This document shows positions 1 through 7,442 of a stretch of 15,084 bases of DNA, piece after piece (position 1 is the stretch's first letter; each line of letters starts with the position of its first letter). Origin of the DNA: Candidatus Bruticola papionis (GTDB taxonomy: Bacteria > Vulcanimicrobiota > Xenobia > Xenobiales > Xenobiaceae); assembly GCA_002407045.1 (NCBI GenBank), contig DHKB01000029.1, positions 2,740-17,823 of the forward strand, in the 5' to 3' direction. Position numbers and translations under genes: made by a program. The notes under the pieces are model-generated. The model saw only the letters and a list, made by a program, of their open reading frames with translations. It made no database searches and was not told the origin of the DNA.

Positions 1-911
1 TCTTTGAGCTGAGTAGTAGGATCATCAGTACCGAAAGGAGTTAAAGAAACAACTTCTACGCCACCATCTTTAGCAGCTTTAAAGTTGACACCAGCCATAG
101 TGAGATTAGGCACGACGTTGAGAGTGACTTTTTCTTTACCTCTGGTAATTTCCATAGGTACAGACTTGGCAGGGTACATACCAATTAAACGCACCATATC
201 AACACCAGAAACTACTGGGTGATTATCGATACTATCAATTTTATCGCCATACTTTAAGCCAGCCGCAGCTGCGGGAGAATTGTCGAAGACTTTCATGACG
301 ATAGGCAAACTGCTGGGACTAAGCTCGGCCATACCGTAGCAAGCGCCAATAATCCAGAACATAATCAAAGCGGAGATAAAGTTCATGGTGACGCCACCCA
401 AGACTACCGCTATGCGAGCCCAAACGCTCTTGTCATTGAAGTTACCTTCTAATTCGCGCATGGTATTGTAGATGCGCTTAGGCAAATAGCGCACATGGCC
501 GACTACAGACTTAAAGGCGGCCTTCTCCTCTTCGGGAACTTTTTCCGGCTCGTCTTGGGCCACTTTTTCCAAAGCGGAAGCCAACTCTTCAGGAGTACCG
601 GGTAAGGCGCTCTCCGGAAGATATTTGGAGACCATCTTAAATTCGGTCTGCTCCTCATCATTTTCGGGATCTTCACCCAACATCATAACGTAGCCGCCCA
701 AAGGCAACAGACAAATGCTGAACTCGGTACCATGGTAGTCAAAGGAAAATAGGCGGGGCCCAAAGCCTAAGCAAAAACGCGGACAGCGTATGCCAACGCG
801 ACGCGCCATGATAAAATGTCCCAGTTCGTGAATAGTGATAATGAAGCCAAAAGCTACACATACAGCTATCAAGCTAGGTAAATTATGTATTATCCACTGG
901 ATAACAGCCAT
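1..911 (-). CDS. rseP: RseP-type site-2 zinc metalloprotease (M50), partial: C-terminus lies beyond the left edge
   Basis: Intramembrane protease that cuts transmembrane segments, classically anti-sigma factors and signal-peptide remnants. The visible 303 codons start at ATG 911, preceded by GCGGAGG six bases upstream. A first hydrophobic segment ends in the zinc motif HELGH at residues 28-32. A soluble acidic stretch with PENDEEQ and EEEK runs from about residue 75 to 145. A second membrane segment begins GGVTMNFISALIMFW, and then comes a PDZ domain (VFDNSPAAAAGLKYGDKI). The second zinc-ligand region, an NxxPxxxLDG-like motif, would lie off the window, so an intact active site cannot be confirmed. 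It is the last visible gene of cdsA-dxr-rseP, a widely conserved order, starting 66 bp after dxr ends. Family assignment is secure; the substrate is unknown. Confidence 0.93.
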   Translation of the reverse strand, partial: MAVIQWIIHNLPSLIAVCVAFGFIITIHELGHFIMARRVGIRCPRFCLGFGPRLFSFDYHGTEFSICLLPLGGYVMMLGEDPENDEEQTEFKMVSKYLPESALPGTPEELASALEKVAQDEPEKVPEEEKAAFKSVVGHVRYLPKRIYNTMRELEGNFNDKSVWARIAVVLGGVTMNFISALIMFWIIGACYGMAELSPSSLPIVMKVFDNSPAAAAGLKYGDKIDSIDNHPVVSGVDMVRLIGMYPAKSVPMEITRGKEKVTLNVVPNLTMAGVNFKAAKDGGVEVVSLTPFGTDDPTTQLK

Positions 912-977
912 TTATAACCTCCGCAAAAGTTTTTGCCGCCTAATTAGGCAGCCGCCTATTTTTATAGAAAAAATTAA

Positions 978-2147
978 CTAATGCTTATCGTATTTTTCAG
1001 CGATAAAGTTTTGAGCATAGAGACGAGTTTCTTTGTCGACACGATCTAAAATATCCAAAGTAGGCTCGGCAATAAGCTTATGAGCATCCATGCAAGCTCG
1101 GATAGTTTCGGCTATAGCAGTAAAGAAGAGCTTGCCTTTTAAGAAAGCAGCCACCGCTACTTCGTTAGCCGCATTAACTACACAAGGCAAAGTGCCACCA
1201 GCTTTACCAGCTTCAAAAGCGTACTTCAAGCAAGGGAAATCGTCTAAGCGCGGCTCTTCAAAAGTTAAGTTGCGGCACTGGCTAATTTGCAAACTTTCCC
1301 AAGCATGAGGCAAACGCTCGGGCCAGCCTAAAGCATACTGAATAGGCGTGCGCATATCGGGTAAACCAACTTGAGCCAAAATGGAACCGTCAATAAATTC
1401 AACCATAGAATGGACTATGCTTTGAGGATGTACCCAAACTTCGATTTGCTCCATCTCGCACTGGAAAAGGTGCATAGCTTCCAAAACTTCAAAGCCTTTA
1501 TTCATCAAACTGGCTGAATCGATAGTAATTTTGGCGCCCATACTCCAAGTAGGATGCTTCAAAGCTTCGGCTGCCGTCATAGAAGACAACTCTTCTTTAG
1601 GCTTAGTACGGAAAGGGCCACCAGAAGCGGTCAGTAAAATACGCTTTAACGATCTTTCTGGCTGGCCGTGCAAGCACTGGAATATGGCCGAATGCTCAGA
1701 ATCGACAGGCAAAAGGGGCAAGCCTTTAGACTTAGCCAACTTGGTAACAATACTGCCGCCGACAACCAAAGTTTCTTTATTAGCTAAAGCGATCGGCTTA
1801 CCAGCTTCTAAGGCAGCCACGGTAGGTTTCAAACCGGCTACACCTACCAAAGCGGACATCACGATATCTTGATCAGCTAAAGAAGCAGCTTCTATAACGC
1901 CTTCAGTACCAGATAAAATTTTAACGTCTACGCCGTTGAGAGCATCTTTTAATTGAGGCAAAAAGCTCTTGTCACCCAAGGCTATAACTTTAGGGCGAAA
2001 TTTTATAGTTTGTTCGGCCAGCAACTTCCAAGAGCGATTAGCTACTAAAACGCCAGCTTTAAAACGATCGGGAAAAGCCTCGATAACATCTAAGGTTTGG
2101 GTTCCGATTGAACCAGTTGAACCCAACACAGATACACTTTTAACCAT
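978..2147 (-). CDS. dxr: 1-deoxy-D-xylulose 5-phosphate reductoisomerase
   Basis: Cytosolic enzyme of the MEP isoprenoid pathway. It rearranges and reduces 1-deoxy-D-xylulose 5-phosphate to 2-C-methyl-D-erythritol 4-phosphate using NADPH and a divalent metal. All key elements are present in 389 residues, the usual length. These are the nucleotide-binding GSTGSIG (9-15), NKE (123-125), the metal ligands in LLPVDSEHSAIFQ (Asp149 and Glu151), the flexible-loop SGGPF (175-179) with HPTWSMG after it (His198, Trp201), and MNKGFE with Asn216, Lys217 and Glu220. The ATG at 2147 has AGGAG seven bases upstream. It lies 44 bp after cdsA and 66 bp before rseP on the same strand. Its product feeds the polyprenyl diphosphates used by the squalene synthase family gene at 4622-5713. 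No oddity was seen. Confidence 0.97.
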   Translation of the reverse strand: MVKSVSVLGSTGSIGTQTLDVIEAFPDRFKAGVLVANRSWKLLAEQTIKFRPKVIALGDKSFLPQLKDALNGVDVKILSGTEGVIEAASLADQDIVMSALVGVAGLKPTVAALEAGKPIALANKETLVVGGSIVTKLAKSKGLPLLPVDSEHSAIFQCLHGQPERSLKRILLTASGGPFRTKPKEELSSMTAAEALKHPTWSMGAKITIDSASLMNKGFEVLEAMHLFQCEMEQIEVWVHPQSIVHSMVEFIDGSILAQVGLPDMRTPIQYALGWPERLPHAWESLQISQCRNLTFEEPRLDDFPCLKYAFEAGKAGGTLPCVVNAANEVAVAAFLKGKLFFTAIAETIRACMDAHKLIAEPTLDILDRVDKETRLYAQNFIAEKYDKH

Positions 2148-2191
2148 AAGGTAACTCCTATTGTAAAAACAATCTTATTTATTTTGAAAAT

Positions 2192-3148
2192 TTAGAAGCT
2201 GAACAAAGAGTCTAAAGCAGGGAAAGAGAGACAAAAAGTCAGCCACATATAAGCGAACAAAGAGGCGAATAAATAAGAATCGAAACGATCCAATACTCCC
2301 CCGTGGCCAGGAATAATCGTGCCAGAATCTTTACAACCGGCATCGCGTTTCAGAGAAGATTCAAAAAGATCGCCAATTTGACCAACTAAGCAACAACCTA
2401 CCCCCATAATAAGCCAGAAATAAACATTGTATTTCATGAAAATGCCAGCGCTGACATTCCAATAAAGCAAGCCGTAAAGACAAGCTATCGAGCAAAGCAA
2501 ACCTCCCCAAAAGCCAGCCCAGGTCTTACCGGGACTTAAAGATGAAAGCTTAGGGCCGCCTATAGCCTTACCGAAGAAGTAACCTCCCATATCGGTAGCT
2601 ATGCATATAACTACCAAGAAGACGACTAAAAACATATTTACATTGCGCAAGTAGCAAAGCAATGAAGGCAAGAAGCCGCAATAGAGCACAGCAAAGCAAT
2701 TGATGGCACTATCCAAAATGTAAGATTTGCGCTCTTGGTGGTTAAAGACGTTGTCCAAAGCGGAACAAAAGAGGCACCAAGCCATAATGGCCATACTCAA
2801 CCAACCAATTACGGCAATTTTGAGATCGGAACAACCAACCACAATCATAGCTAAAGAACAGACTGTGCAAAGTATCAAATTAGGGTTGAACCCTTTTGCT
2901 TTGGCTAGAGAGCAATACTCATGCACTAATCCTACACTTATCAAGGCGGCTACTCCCCCAAAAGTCCATCCACCTAAAAAGATAGCTGCTCCAGCGAAAA
3001 TAACCATCACCAAAGCAGAAATTGTTCTTATCAATAAAGTATTGCGGCCTTTAGATTCGGTAGGAGCAGCGGTAGCTTCTTCTTTTGACTCGCTACTGTC
3101 GGGCAAATGTTCTTGTTTTGCAGCTGAAAGTTCGGATTCGTTAGTCAT
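2192..3148 (-). CDS. cdsA: Phosphatidate cytidylyltransferase (CDP-diacylglycerol synthase)
   Basis: Integral membrane enzyme that makes CDP-diacylglycerol from phosphatidic acid and CTP, the branch point for bacterial phospholipids. The 318-residue product has a hydrophilic, Glu/Ser-rich N-terminal tail (about 1-36), then multiple hydrophobic segments. The full CDS signature spans residues 264-290: SSLKR, then KD, then PGHGGVLDRFD. A further conserved patch, SPGKTWAGFWGG, is at 205-216. The ATG at 3148 has only a distant purine-rich site (GAGGGAG about 19 bases upstream), so initiation may be weak or slightly misplaced. It is the first gene of the minus-strand block leading to dxr and rseP. 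uppS, which often precedes cdsA, is absent here; upstream is a divergent glycosyltransferase instead. Confidence 0.95.
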   Translation of the reverse strand: MTNESELSAAKQEHLPDSSESKEEATAAPTESKGRNTLLIRTISALVMVIFAGAAIFLGGWTFGGVAALISVGLVHEYCSLAKAKGFNPNLILCTVCSLAMIVVGCSDLKIAVIGWLSMAIMAWCLFCSALDNVFNHQERKSYILDSAINCFAVLYCGFLPSLLCYLRNVNMFLVVFLVVICIATDMGGYFFGKAIGGPKLSSLSPGKTWAGFWGGLLCSIACLYGLLYWNVSAGIFMKYNVYFWLIMGVGCCLVGQIGDLFESSLKRDAGCKDSGTIIPGHGGVLDRFDSYLFASLFAYMWLTFCLSFPALDSLFSF

Positions 3149-3320
3149 ATTTATTGATTTTATTTAACTCCCTCGATAGAAGTTTTTGCGTTTCGCCATA
3201 AGGAGCAGAAACCTTTTATACTGTCATTTATCGGCAAGTATCGCCTACTTCTGCTCAATTAAGAGGCATAAATACATACATGAAGGATAGACTATAGGGC
3301 TATAGAATCTTCTCCCCGTT
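3149..3320. promoter_or_regulatory. Divergent intergenic region between cdsA and the GT4 glycosyltransferase
   Basis: This 172-bp gap must hold the promoters for the cdsA block (minus) and the glycosyltransferase (plus), but no clear -35/-10 pair was recognised. Two structures are visible. One is an exact 8-bp inverted repeat, GAGCAGAA (3203-3210) and TTCTGCTC (3249-3256), separated by 38 bases that include a TATACT hexamer. The other is a tandem pair of the palindromic hexamer CTATAG at 3292-3297 and 3300-3305, just upstream of the glycosyltransferase start. Either could be an operator or part of a structured leader. No function is established. Confidence 0.4.
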
Positions 3321-4550
3321 ATGCGTGTTGCTCTTTTTACTAATGCTTATCGTCCTATAGTTAGTGGTGTAGTCAATTCGGTTTATTTAATTCGCGAAGG
3401 ACTACTCAGAACCCACAATACTCCTTTTGTATTTGCTCCTAAAGTCTCCGGCTACAAAGAAGAGCAGAGCGGAGTATGGCGCTTCAATTCGTTAAATCTC
3501 ACGCGTAAAGTAGAATTTCCTATTGCCATTCCCTATTCGCCCCAACTTTTTGCCTTAATAGCCAATATGGGACTAAATGTAATCCACACTCACCACCCAT
3601 TTTTGTTAGGTGAAGTAGGCGCTCATTTTGCCAAATTTTTGGGCATTCCCTTAGTTTATACTTTCCATACTCAGTTGGAAAAATATGCCCACTACGTGCC
3701 TTTGCCTCAGAAGTTAGTATGCGACGCAGCTCGCGAAGCCGTAGCTAGGTATACTAGTCGTTGCGATTGTGTAATTTGTCCTTCTCCTAGTATTAGAAGC
3801 CTACTGGATGAATATGGCGTAACTTGTCGAGTGGAAGTTTTGCAAAATGCTATTGACGTGCGTTCTTTCCAAAGAGCCGATGGGCAAGCTATCCGCGATC
3901 GTTTTGGCTTAAAGCCAGACAATGTGCTCTGTATCTTTACTGGCCGCATGGGCTTGGAAAAGAATTTGAGCTTTATGCTGCGTTCTTTCCAGAAAGTGCA
4001 CGAGCACTTACCTCAAGCTCGACTTATGCTCTTAGGCGACGGCCCTATTTGGGAAGATCTTAAGCAAGAAGCTTCCGATTTAGGTCTGGCTCCCTACGTT
4101 ATTTTCCCCGGTCGAGTTAGCTATACAGAAATTCCCAACTATTACAAAGCAGCCGACTTGTTTGTGATGACTAGTACCACCGAAGTAAAGCCCTTGGCTG
4201 TGCTTGAAGGTATGGCGGCTGGTTTGCCAGTTATCGCTGTCGACGCTTGTGGCACTGGCGATACGGTAACTGACGGTAAAGACGGTTTGCTTTGCTCTTG
4301 CGATGAAGAAGCTTACGCCAACATTTTGGAAAAGGCTGTAGCCGAAAACGAACTGCGCCATTCTATGGGTGAACAAGCGGTGCAAACAGCTTCCACTTAT
4401 TCGCTGGAAAATTATATCCAAAAATTGCTAACAATTTATCGCGAGATAGGCGCTAAAGATACTCCAAGGGATAAAAAACGAAATACCTCCGGAGCAAATG
4501 AATTGCTCAAGCGTTTTGAAGCTTTTAAACAAACTTATTTTAAAAGCTAA
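3321..4550 (+). CDS. GT4-family glycosyltransferase, diacylglycerol glucosyltransferase-like
   Basis: Retaining GT-B glycosyltransferase of 409 residues that probably acts at the cytoplasmic membrane face. The N-terminal acceptor domain begins MRVALFTNAYRPIVSGVVNS and contains IHTHHPFLLG and YTFHTQLEKYAHY. Similar patterns occur in the processive and monoglucosyl diacylglycerol synthases of GT4. The C-terminal nucleotide-sugar domain shows GRMGLEKN (208-215), GDGP (239-242) and the EX7E element in TTEVKPLAVLEGMAAG (Glu288 and Glu296). Sugar donor and acceptor cannot be read from sequence; phosphatidylinositol mannosyltransferase-like or other lipid acceptors are alternatives. The ATG at 3321 lacks a Shine-Dalgarno sequence (CTTCTCCCCGTT precedes it) and the frame is closed just upstream, so a leaderless or weakly initiated message is possible. 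It stands alone between divergent cdsA and the convergent synthase gene. Confidence 0.85.
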   Translation: MRVALFTNAYRPIVSGVVNSVYLIREGLLRTHNTPFVFAPKVSGYKEEQSGVWRFNSLNLTRKVEFPIAIPYSPQLFALIANMGLNVIHTHHPFLLGEVGAHFAKFLGIPLVYTFHTQLEKYAHYVPLPQKLVCDAAREAVARYTSRCDCVICPSPSIRSLLDEYGVTCRVEVLQNAIDVRSFQRADGQAIRDRFGLKPDNVLCIFTGRMGLEKNLSFMLRSFQKVHEHLPQARLMLLGDGPIWEDLKQEASDLGLAPYVIFPGRVSYTEIPNYYKAADLFVMTSTTEVKPLAVLEGMAAGLPVIAVDACGTGDTVTDGKDGLLCSCDEEAYANILEKAVAENELRHSMGEQAVQTASTYSLENYIQKLLTIYREIGAKDTPRDKKRNTSGANELLKRFEAFKQTYFKS

Positions 4551-4570
4551 GTAGAGCGATTATCTTAATT

Positions 4571-4607
4571 AAGCCCGCCATACAAATTGTTTAGCTGGGC
4601 TTTTTTT
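4571..4607 (+). terminator. Rho-independent terminator after the glycosyltransferase
   Basis: Arms AAGCCC (4571-4576) and GGGCTT (4597-4602) enclose a 20-base loop and run into a T7 tract. It lies 20 bp after the glycosyltransferase stop. The loop is large for a canonical terminator, but the T tract and position support it. On the other strand the hairpin is followed by only a short T-poor stretch, so it is mainly a plus-strand terminator. Confidence 0.65.
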
Positions 4608-4621
4608 ATGATGGCGCTTTT

Positions 4622-5713
4622 TTATGCTGACAAAGAGTCAAAATACTTATTTATTTTTTTTCGCATAGATGAAAAAGTCCAACTTAAAGCGCCATTACTC
4701 CACACCATAACTAAGGAAATAGCCATCATGGTATAAACCCAAGGACGAGATACTTTAACTCTCTTAGAAAAAGTTGGCCATTCTGGATTGCCAGCCATTT
4801 CTAGTAAAGTGCCTAAGCCTATAGCTACTGGCCAAACTGTAGAAAGACGCAAGAATAAAGCCGTCTTAGGCGTTTTTTGAATATAAAGTAAAGCATCATA
4901 AAAATGGTCTAAAGCTTTATCTATCCAAGGACGAAGTTTAACTTTGAAAGCTGAAAGTTTGGCATCATTTTGCTGTGCAGGCTCTAAAAATTTTTCTAAG
5001 CCGAGGCAAGGAACGTAAAGGCGGCCGCAACGGATATCGCGAGGCATGTCGCGCAACACGTTTACATATTGCAAAGCTTTGCCAAAGCTAATGCCCAAAC
5101 TTTCCATAGAGGGCAAATCTTCTGCTTTAATAGCGTGCAAATAGTGGGCAGTTATGCGGCTCCAAAATTGTCCTACGCAACCGGCCACCAAATAAGTGTA
5201 ATTTTCTAACTGCTCATCAGTAGTAAAGGCGCCCGGAAAGGAGCGAAGATCTAACTTCATGCCTTCAATTAAGGTAGAAACAACTTCCAGCGCTTGCTGT
5301 TGAGCAAATAGATCTAAATTTAGATAAAGACTATATACCTCGTCTAGACGCGTGAGCAAACGAGCTTCCCCTTTAGTGATGCTACCTGGCGAAGCCCCTA
5401 CAGCTACAGCCAAAGTTCCAGACTTAGCTCCTTGCACATAAGCTTTTAAGTAGTCCCAAAAAGGCTGACTTTCTTCAGGAGCGCCTTTAGAAGCCAGAAT
5501 GGCTTGCCATTTTTCTAAGTCGGCCAAACGCACTTTAGGGTCAGCTTGTGGATTGTCAGCTAGCGTATCGGCAGCGCGAGCCAACAAATAGGCTACGCCT
5601 ATAGGCTCGCGCACTAAAGATGGCAAAACCCAAATACTAAGATAAAAAGCGCGGGAAACATCGGCCAACACGTCTGTTAAAAGCAGTTTTTTTTGCTCAA
5701 CAGTTTGATCCAC
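4622..5713 (-). CDS. Squalene/phytoene synthase family protein, probably squalene synthase
   Basis: All-alpha prenyltransferase that condenses two polyprenyl diphosphates head-to-head, most likely farnesyl diphosphate to presqualene diphosphate or squalene. Both aspartate-rich metal motifs are present: DTLAD (Asp49 and Asp53) within LLARAADTLADN, and DMPRD (Asp222 and Asp226) within NVLRDMPRDIRCGRLYVP. YLVAGCVGQFW (174-184) is also family-typical. At 363 residues it is longer than HpnC/HpnD or CrtB (about 280-310). It continues with TVWPVAIGLGTL, comparable to the C-terminal part of full-length squalene synthases, and ends in a hydrophobic, probably membrane-anchoring segment near 325-345. 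Dehydrosqualene synthase remains possible. The start is GTG at 5713 with GGGAAAGG seven bases upstream. It follows the ATP-grasp gene by 17 bp, so the two are likely co-transcribed. Confidence 0.88.
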   Translation of the reverse strand: MDQTVEQKKLLLTDVLADVSRAFYLSIWVLPSLVREPIGVAYLLARAADTLADNPQADPKVRLADLEKWQAILASKGAPEESQPFWDYLKAYVQGAKSGTLAVAVGASPGSITKGEARLLTRLDEVYSLYLNLDLFAQQQALEVVSTLIEGMKLDLRSFPGAFTTDEQLENYTYLVAGCVGQFWSRITAHYLHAIKAEDLPSMESLGISFGKALQYVNVLRDMPRDIRCGRLYVPCLGLEKFLEPAQQNDAKLSAFKVKLRPWIDKALDHFYDALLYIQKTPKTALFLRLSTVWPVAIGLGTLLEMAGNPEWPTFSKRVKVSRPWVYTMMAISLVMVWSNGALSWTFSSMRKKINKYFDSLSA

Positions 5714-5730
5714 TTTTTTGCCTTTCCCTA

Positions 5731-7296
5731 TTATTGCTGCAACCAGCTTAATTTTACGGCTTGTTCAGCCAATATTTGTCTGGTTGTTTCTACCAATTCC
5801 CAAGCTTTTTCTGGAGAATCGGCCACACATGTGCCAGACAAGCGACCATATTGAGACAAAGCGCCCATCATATGGAAAATTACTCCACAACAAGTGGCCG
5901 AATTGTAATGCAAGCCAAACTCAGTCACAATATCTATAATGTCATCGGGGCAAAGGCCTTTAGCTTCAGGTGGAGCAATATTGGAGAAAGAGACGTAAAA
6001 GATCTTACGACCGGAAGGAGTTTTAAAAGAGCCACTTTCCGGCATATAGCGACCGCCAGTTAAAAAACTAGTGGCACTTAAAGGATGGGTCGTGCCGCCC
6101 CGGCGCAAGTTTATTTCCACAGCGTAAAGTTCGTAATCGCCACGACCATAGACAACACCGTCAGCTAAACCCACAGCTTGTTTTGAGCCTCTAGGAATAG
6201 CAATAAAATCGATAGAAACGGGACCTATATAACCTAAGCGCACCAGCTCACGACCTATTTCACTACCTAAATGATGTAAAGCTTGCACGTAGTTGGCTTT
6301 AGCTGGAAGAGAGCAACCGATATATTCCAAGCCGGAGCGGCCGCCCAATTCCTGTTCATGAGTAGAGTCTATGCAAATTTCACCCAAGGGATTGATAAAG
6401 ATTTGTATAGTGGGCGAAGTTTTACCCGGAGCATCGATAAAAGCTTCTACTACTCCACCTTGGTCGGCCAGCACTTTTTTGAAAGCTTGGCAAGAGACCT
6501 CACCGCAACTATCATCCGACAAGTTTTCTAAGTAGTCGGCAATTTCGTCCTTAGTTTGCCTGGTTCCTAAAGAGGAAAATTTTACCAAGATATTGCCAAT
6601 GCCAGAGAAACCTTCATTTAATTTGATAACTATGCCTTCAAGCTGAGGACATTCAGAGCGCAAGTCTACGATGGCTTGGGCAGCTTCTTCCATGCTGAAA
6701 ATAGAGCCGTACCCTTTAGGATGAGCAATATCCAATTTTTTGAAAATATCACGCGAACCTGATTTACCGCTCCAATAATGCAAATTGGCAGCGGAACCGA
6801 AAATAGGAATGCCCAATTTGACAGCCAGTTCGTGCTCAAGCTCTGTGTTGTAATAAACTTCCATATAAGAAAGGGAGGGATTTTTTATGGCCCTTTTTAT
6901 GCGCTCAATAACAGCAGGACGCTCTAATATTTTTTGCGTCAAAGGAACATCACTGCGATCCATAAGCGAAATTAAATGGAGTCGCTCTTGAGCATGGGAG
7001 AAAGTTACGCCGGGCAAAAATTGCAAATAATAAGAGATAACATCATCGGGAATGCGCAAAGCACTCAAATAAACGACATGCGTTTTGGGCATTTCCAACA
7101 AAGTAAGGAAAGAGAGCAATCGTTCTTCGTAATGGACAGATCCTTGCACATTGGCTAATTCCAAAGGTGACAAAGAAATTGAAGGCAACACTACTACAGT
7201 GCGCTCGCAATTAGGATCGCTGCAAACGCTTTGCCAAGCAGCGGGAAGCCGCTTTTGTAAGGACTCAAAATCTATTTGCCAATTTGCTTCAGCCAT
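5731..7296 (-). CDS. PGM1-type ATP-grasp peptide ligase homologue
   Basis: Carboxylate-amine ligase of the ATP-grasp superfamily, resembling the peptide ligase of pheganomycin synthesis (PGM1) and its bacterial relatives. With the ATG at 7296 the product has 521 residues. The N-terminal domain (about 1-150) has TVVVLPSISLS, HYEERLL and LTQKILERP. The ATP-grasp core has VIKLNEGFSGIGN (about 223-235, Lys for ATP), ISTHE/Q-like DSTHEQELGG, and the Mg-binding EINLRRGGTTHP (394-405). The C-terminal domain has TPSGRKIFYVS and GVIFHMMGALSQYGR. A longer frame from TTG 7332 would add 12 residues, but conserved similarity begins after the ATG, which also has GAGAGAGG upstream. The substrates are unknown. 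The downstream gene 17 bp away is the squalene synthase, and an M19 dipeptidase lies divergently. Family assignment is firm; function is inferred. Confidence 0.85.
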   Translation of the reverse strand: MAEANWQIDFESLQKRLPAAWQSVCSDPNCERTVVVLPSISLSPLELANVQGSVHYEERLLSFLTLLEMPKTHVVYLSALRIPDDVISYYLQFLPGVTFSHAQERLHLISLMDRSDVPLTQKILERPAVIERIKRAIKNPSLSYMEVYYNTELEHELAVKLGIPIFGSAANLHYWSGKSGSRDIFKKLDIAHPKGYGSIFSMEEAAQAIVDLRSECPQLEGIVIKLNEGFSGIGNILVKFSSLGTRQTKDEIADYLENLSDDSCGEVSCQAFKKVLADQGGVVEAFIDAPGKTSPTIQIFINPLGEICIDSTHEQELGGRSGLEYIGCSLPAKANYVQALHHLGSEIGRELVRLGYIGPVSIDFIAIPRGSKQAVGLADGVVYGRGDYELYAVEINLRRGGTTHPLSATSFLTGGRYMPESGSFKTPSGRKIFYVSFSNIAPPEAKGLCPDDIIDIVTEFGLHYNSATCCGVIFHMMGALSQYGRLSGTCVADSPEKAWELVETTRQILAEQAVKLSWLQQ

Positions 7297-7442
7297 ATAA
7301 AAATGCACGCCTCTCTCAAAGTTTATGGCCAACTTTTCCCCAAAGCTGACAGCAGCCCTTTTTTAGCAAGGAAAGCTTCACAAAATAGACTTGAATATAA
7401 AAAAAAGCAGGCTCAACTTTTTAAAGGAAGAACCACTTTTGC
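7297..7442. promoter_or_regulatory. Divergent intergenic region between the ATP-grasp ligase and the M19 dipeptidase
   Basis: This 146-bp spacer must serve two divergent transcripts. It has an A-rich stretch with TATAAA at 7396-7401 (plus strand) but no well-spaced -35 partner. The sequence AAAGGAAG, 12 to 20 bases before the plus-strand ATG, is a plausible though distant ribosome binding site. No convincing operator palindrome was seen. Confidence 0.35.

Noticed and set aside
1531..1872. 113-codon plus-strand open frame opposite dxr
   Set aside because: Antisense to a fully conserved enzyme; translation shows no domain.
2727..3167. 146-codon plus-strand open frame opposite cdsA
   Set aside because: Lies antisense to the complete CDS signature gene; no family motif and no ribosome site.
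4080..4421. 113-codon minus-strand open frame opposite the glycosyltransferase
   Set aside because: Covers the conserved nucleotide-sugar domain of the real gene and has no recognisable features.
4622..5713. Assignment of the synthase as HpnC, HpnD or CrtB
   Set aside because: Length of 363 residues, the VWPVAIGLGTL segment and a C-terminal hydrophobic anchor fit full-length squalene synthase better; no hopanoid or carotenoid partner gene is present.
7297..7332. Twelve-codon N-terminal extension of the ATP-grasp ligase from TTG
   Set aside because: Family similarity starts after the ATG at 7296, which also has a purine-rich site upstream; the extension has no support beyond an open frame.
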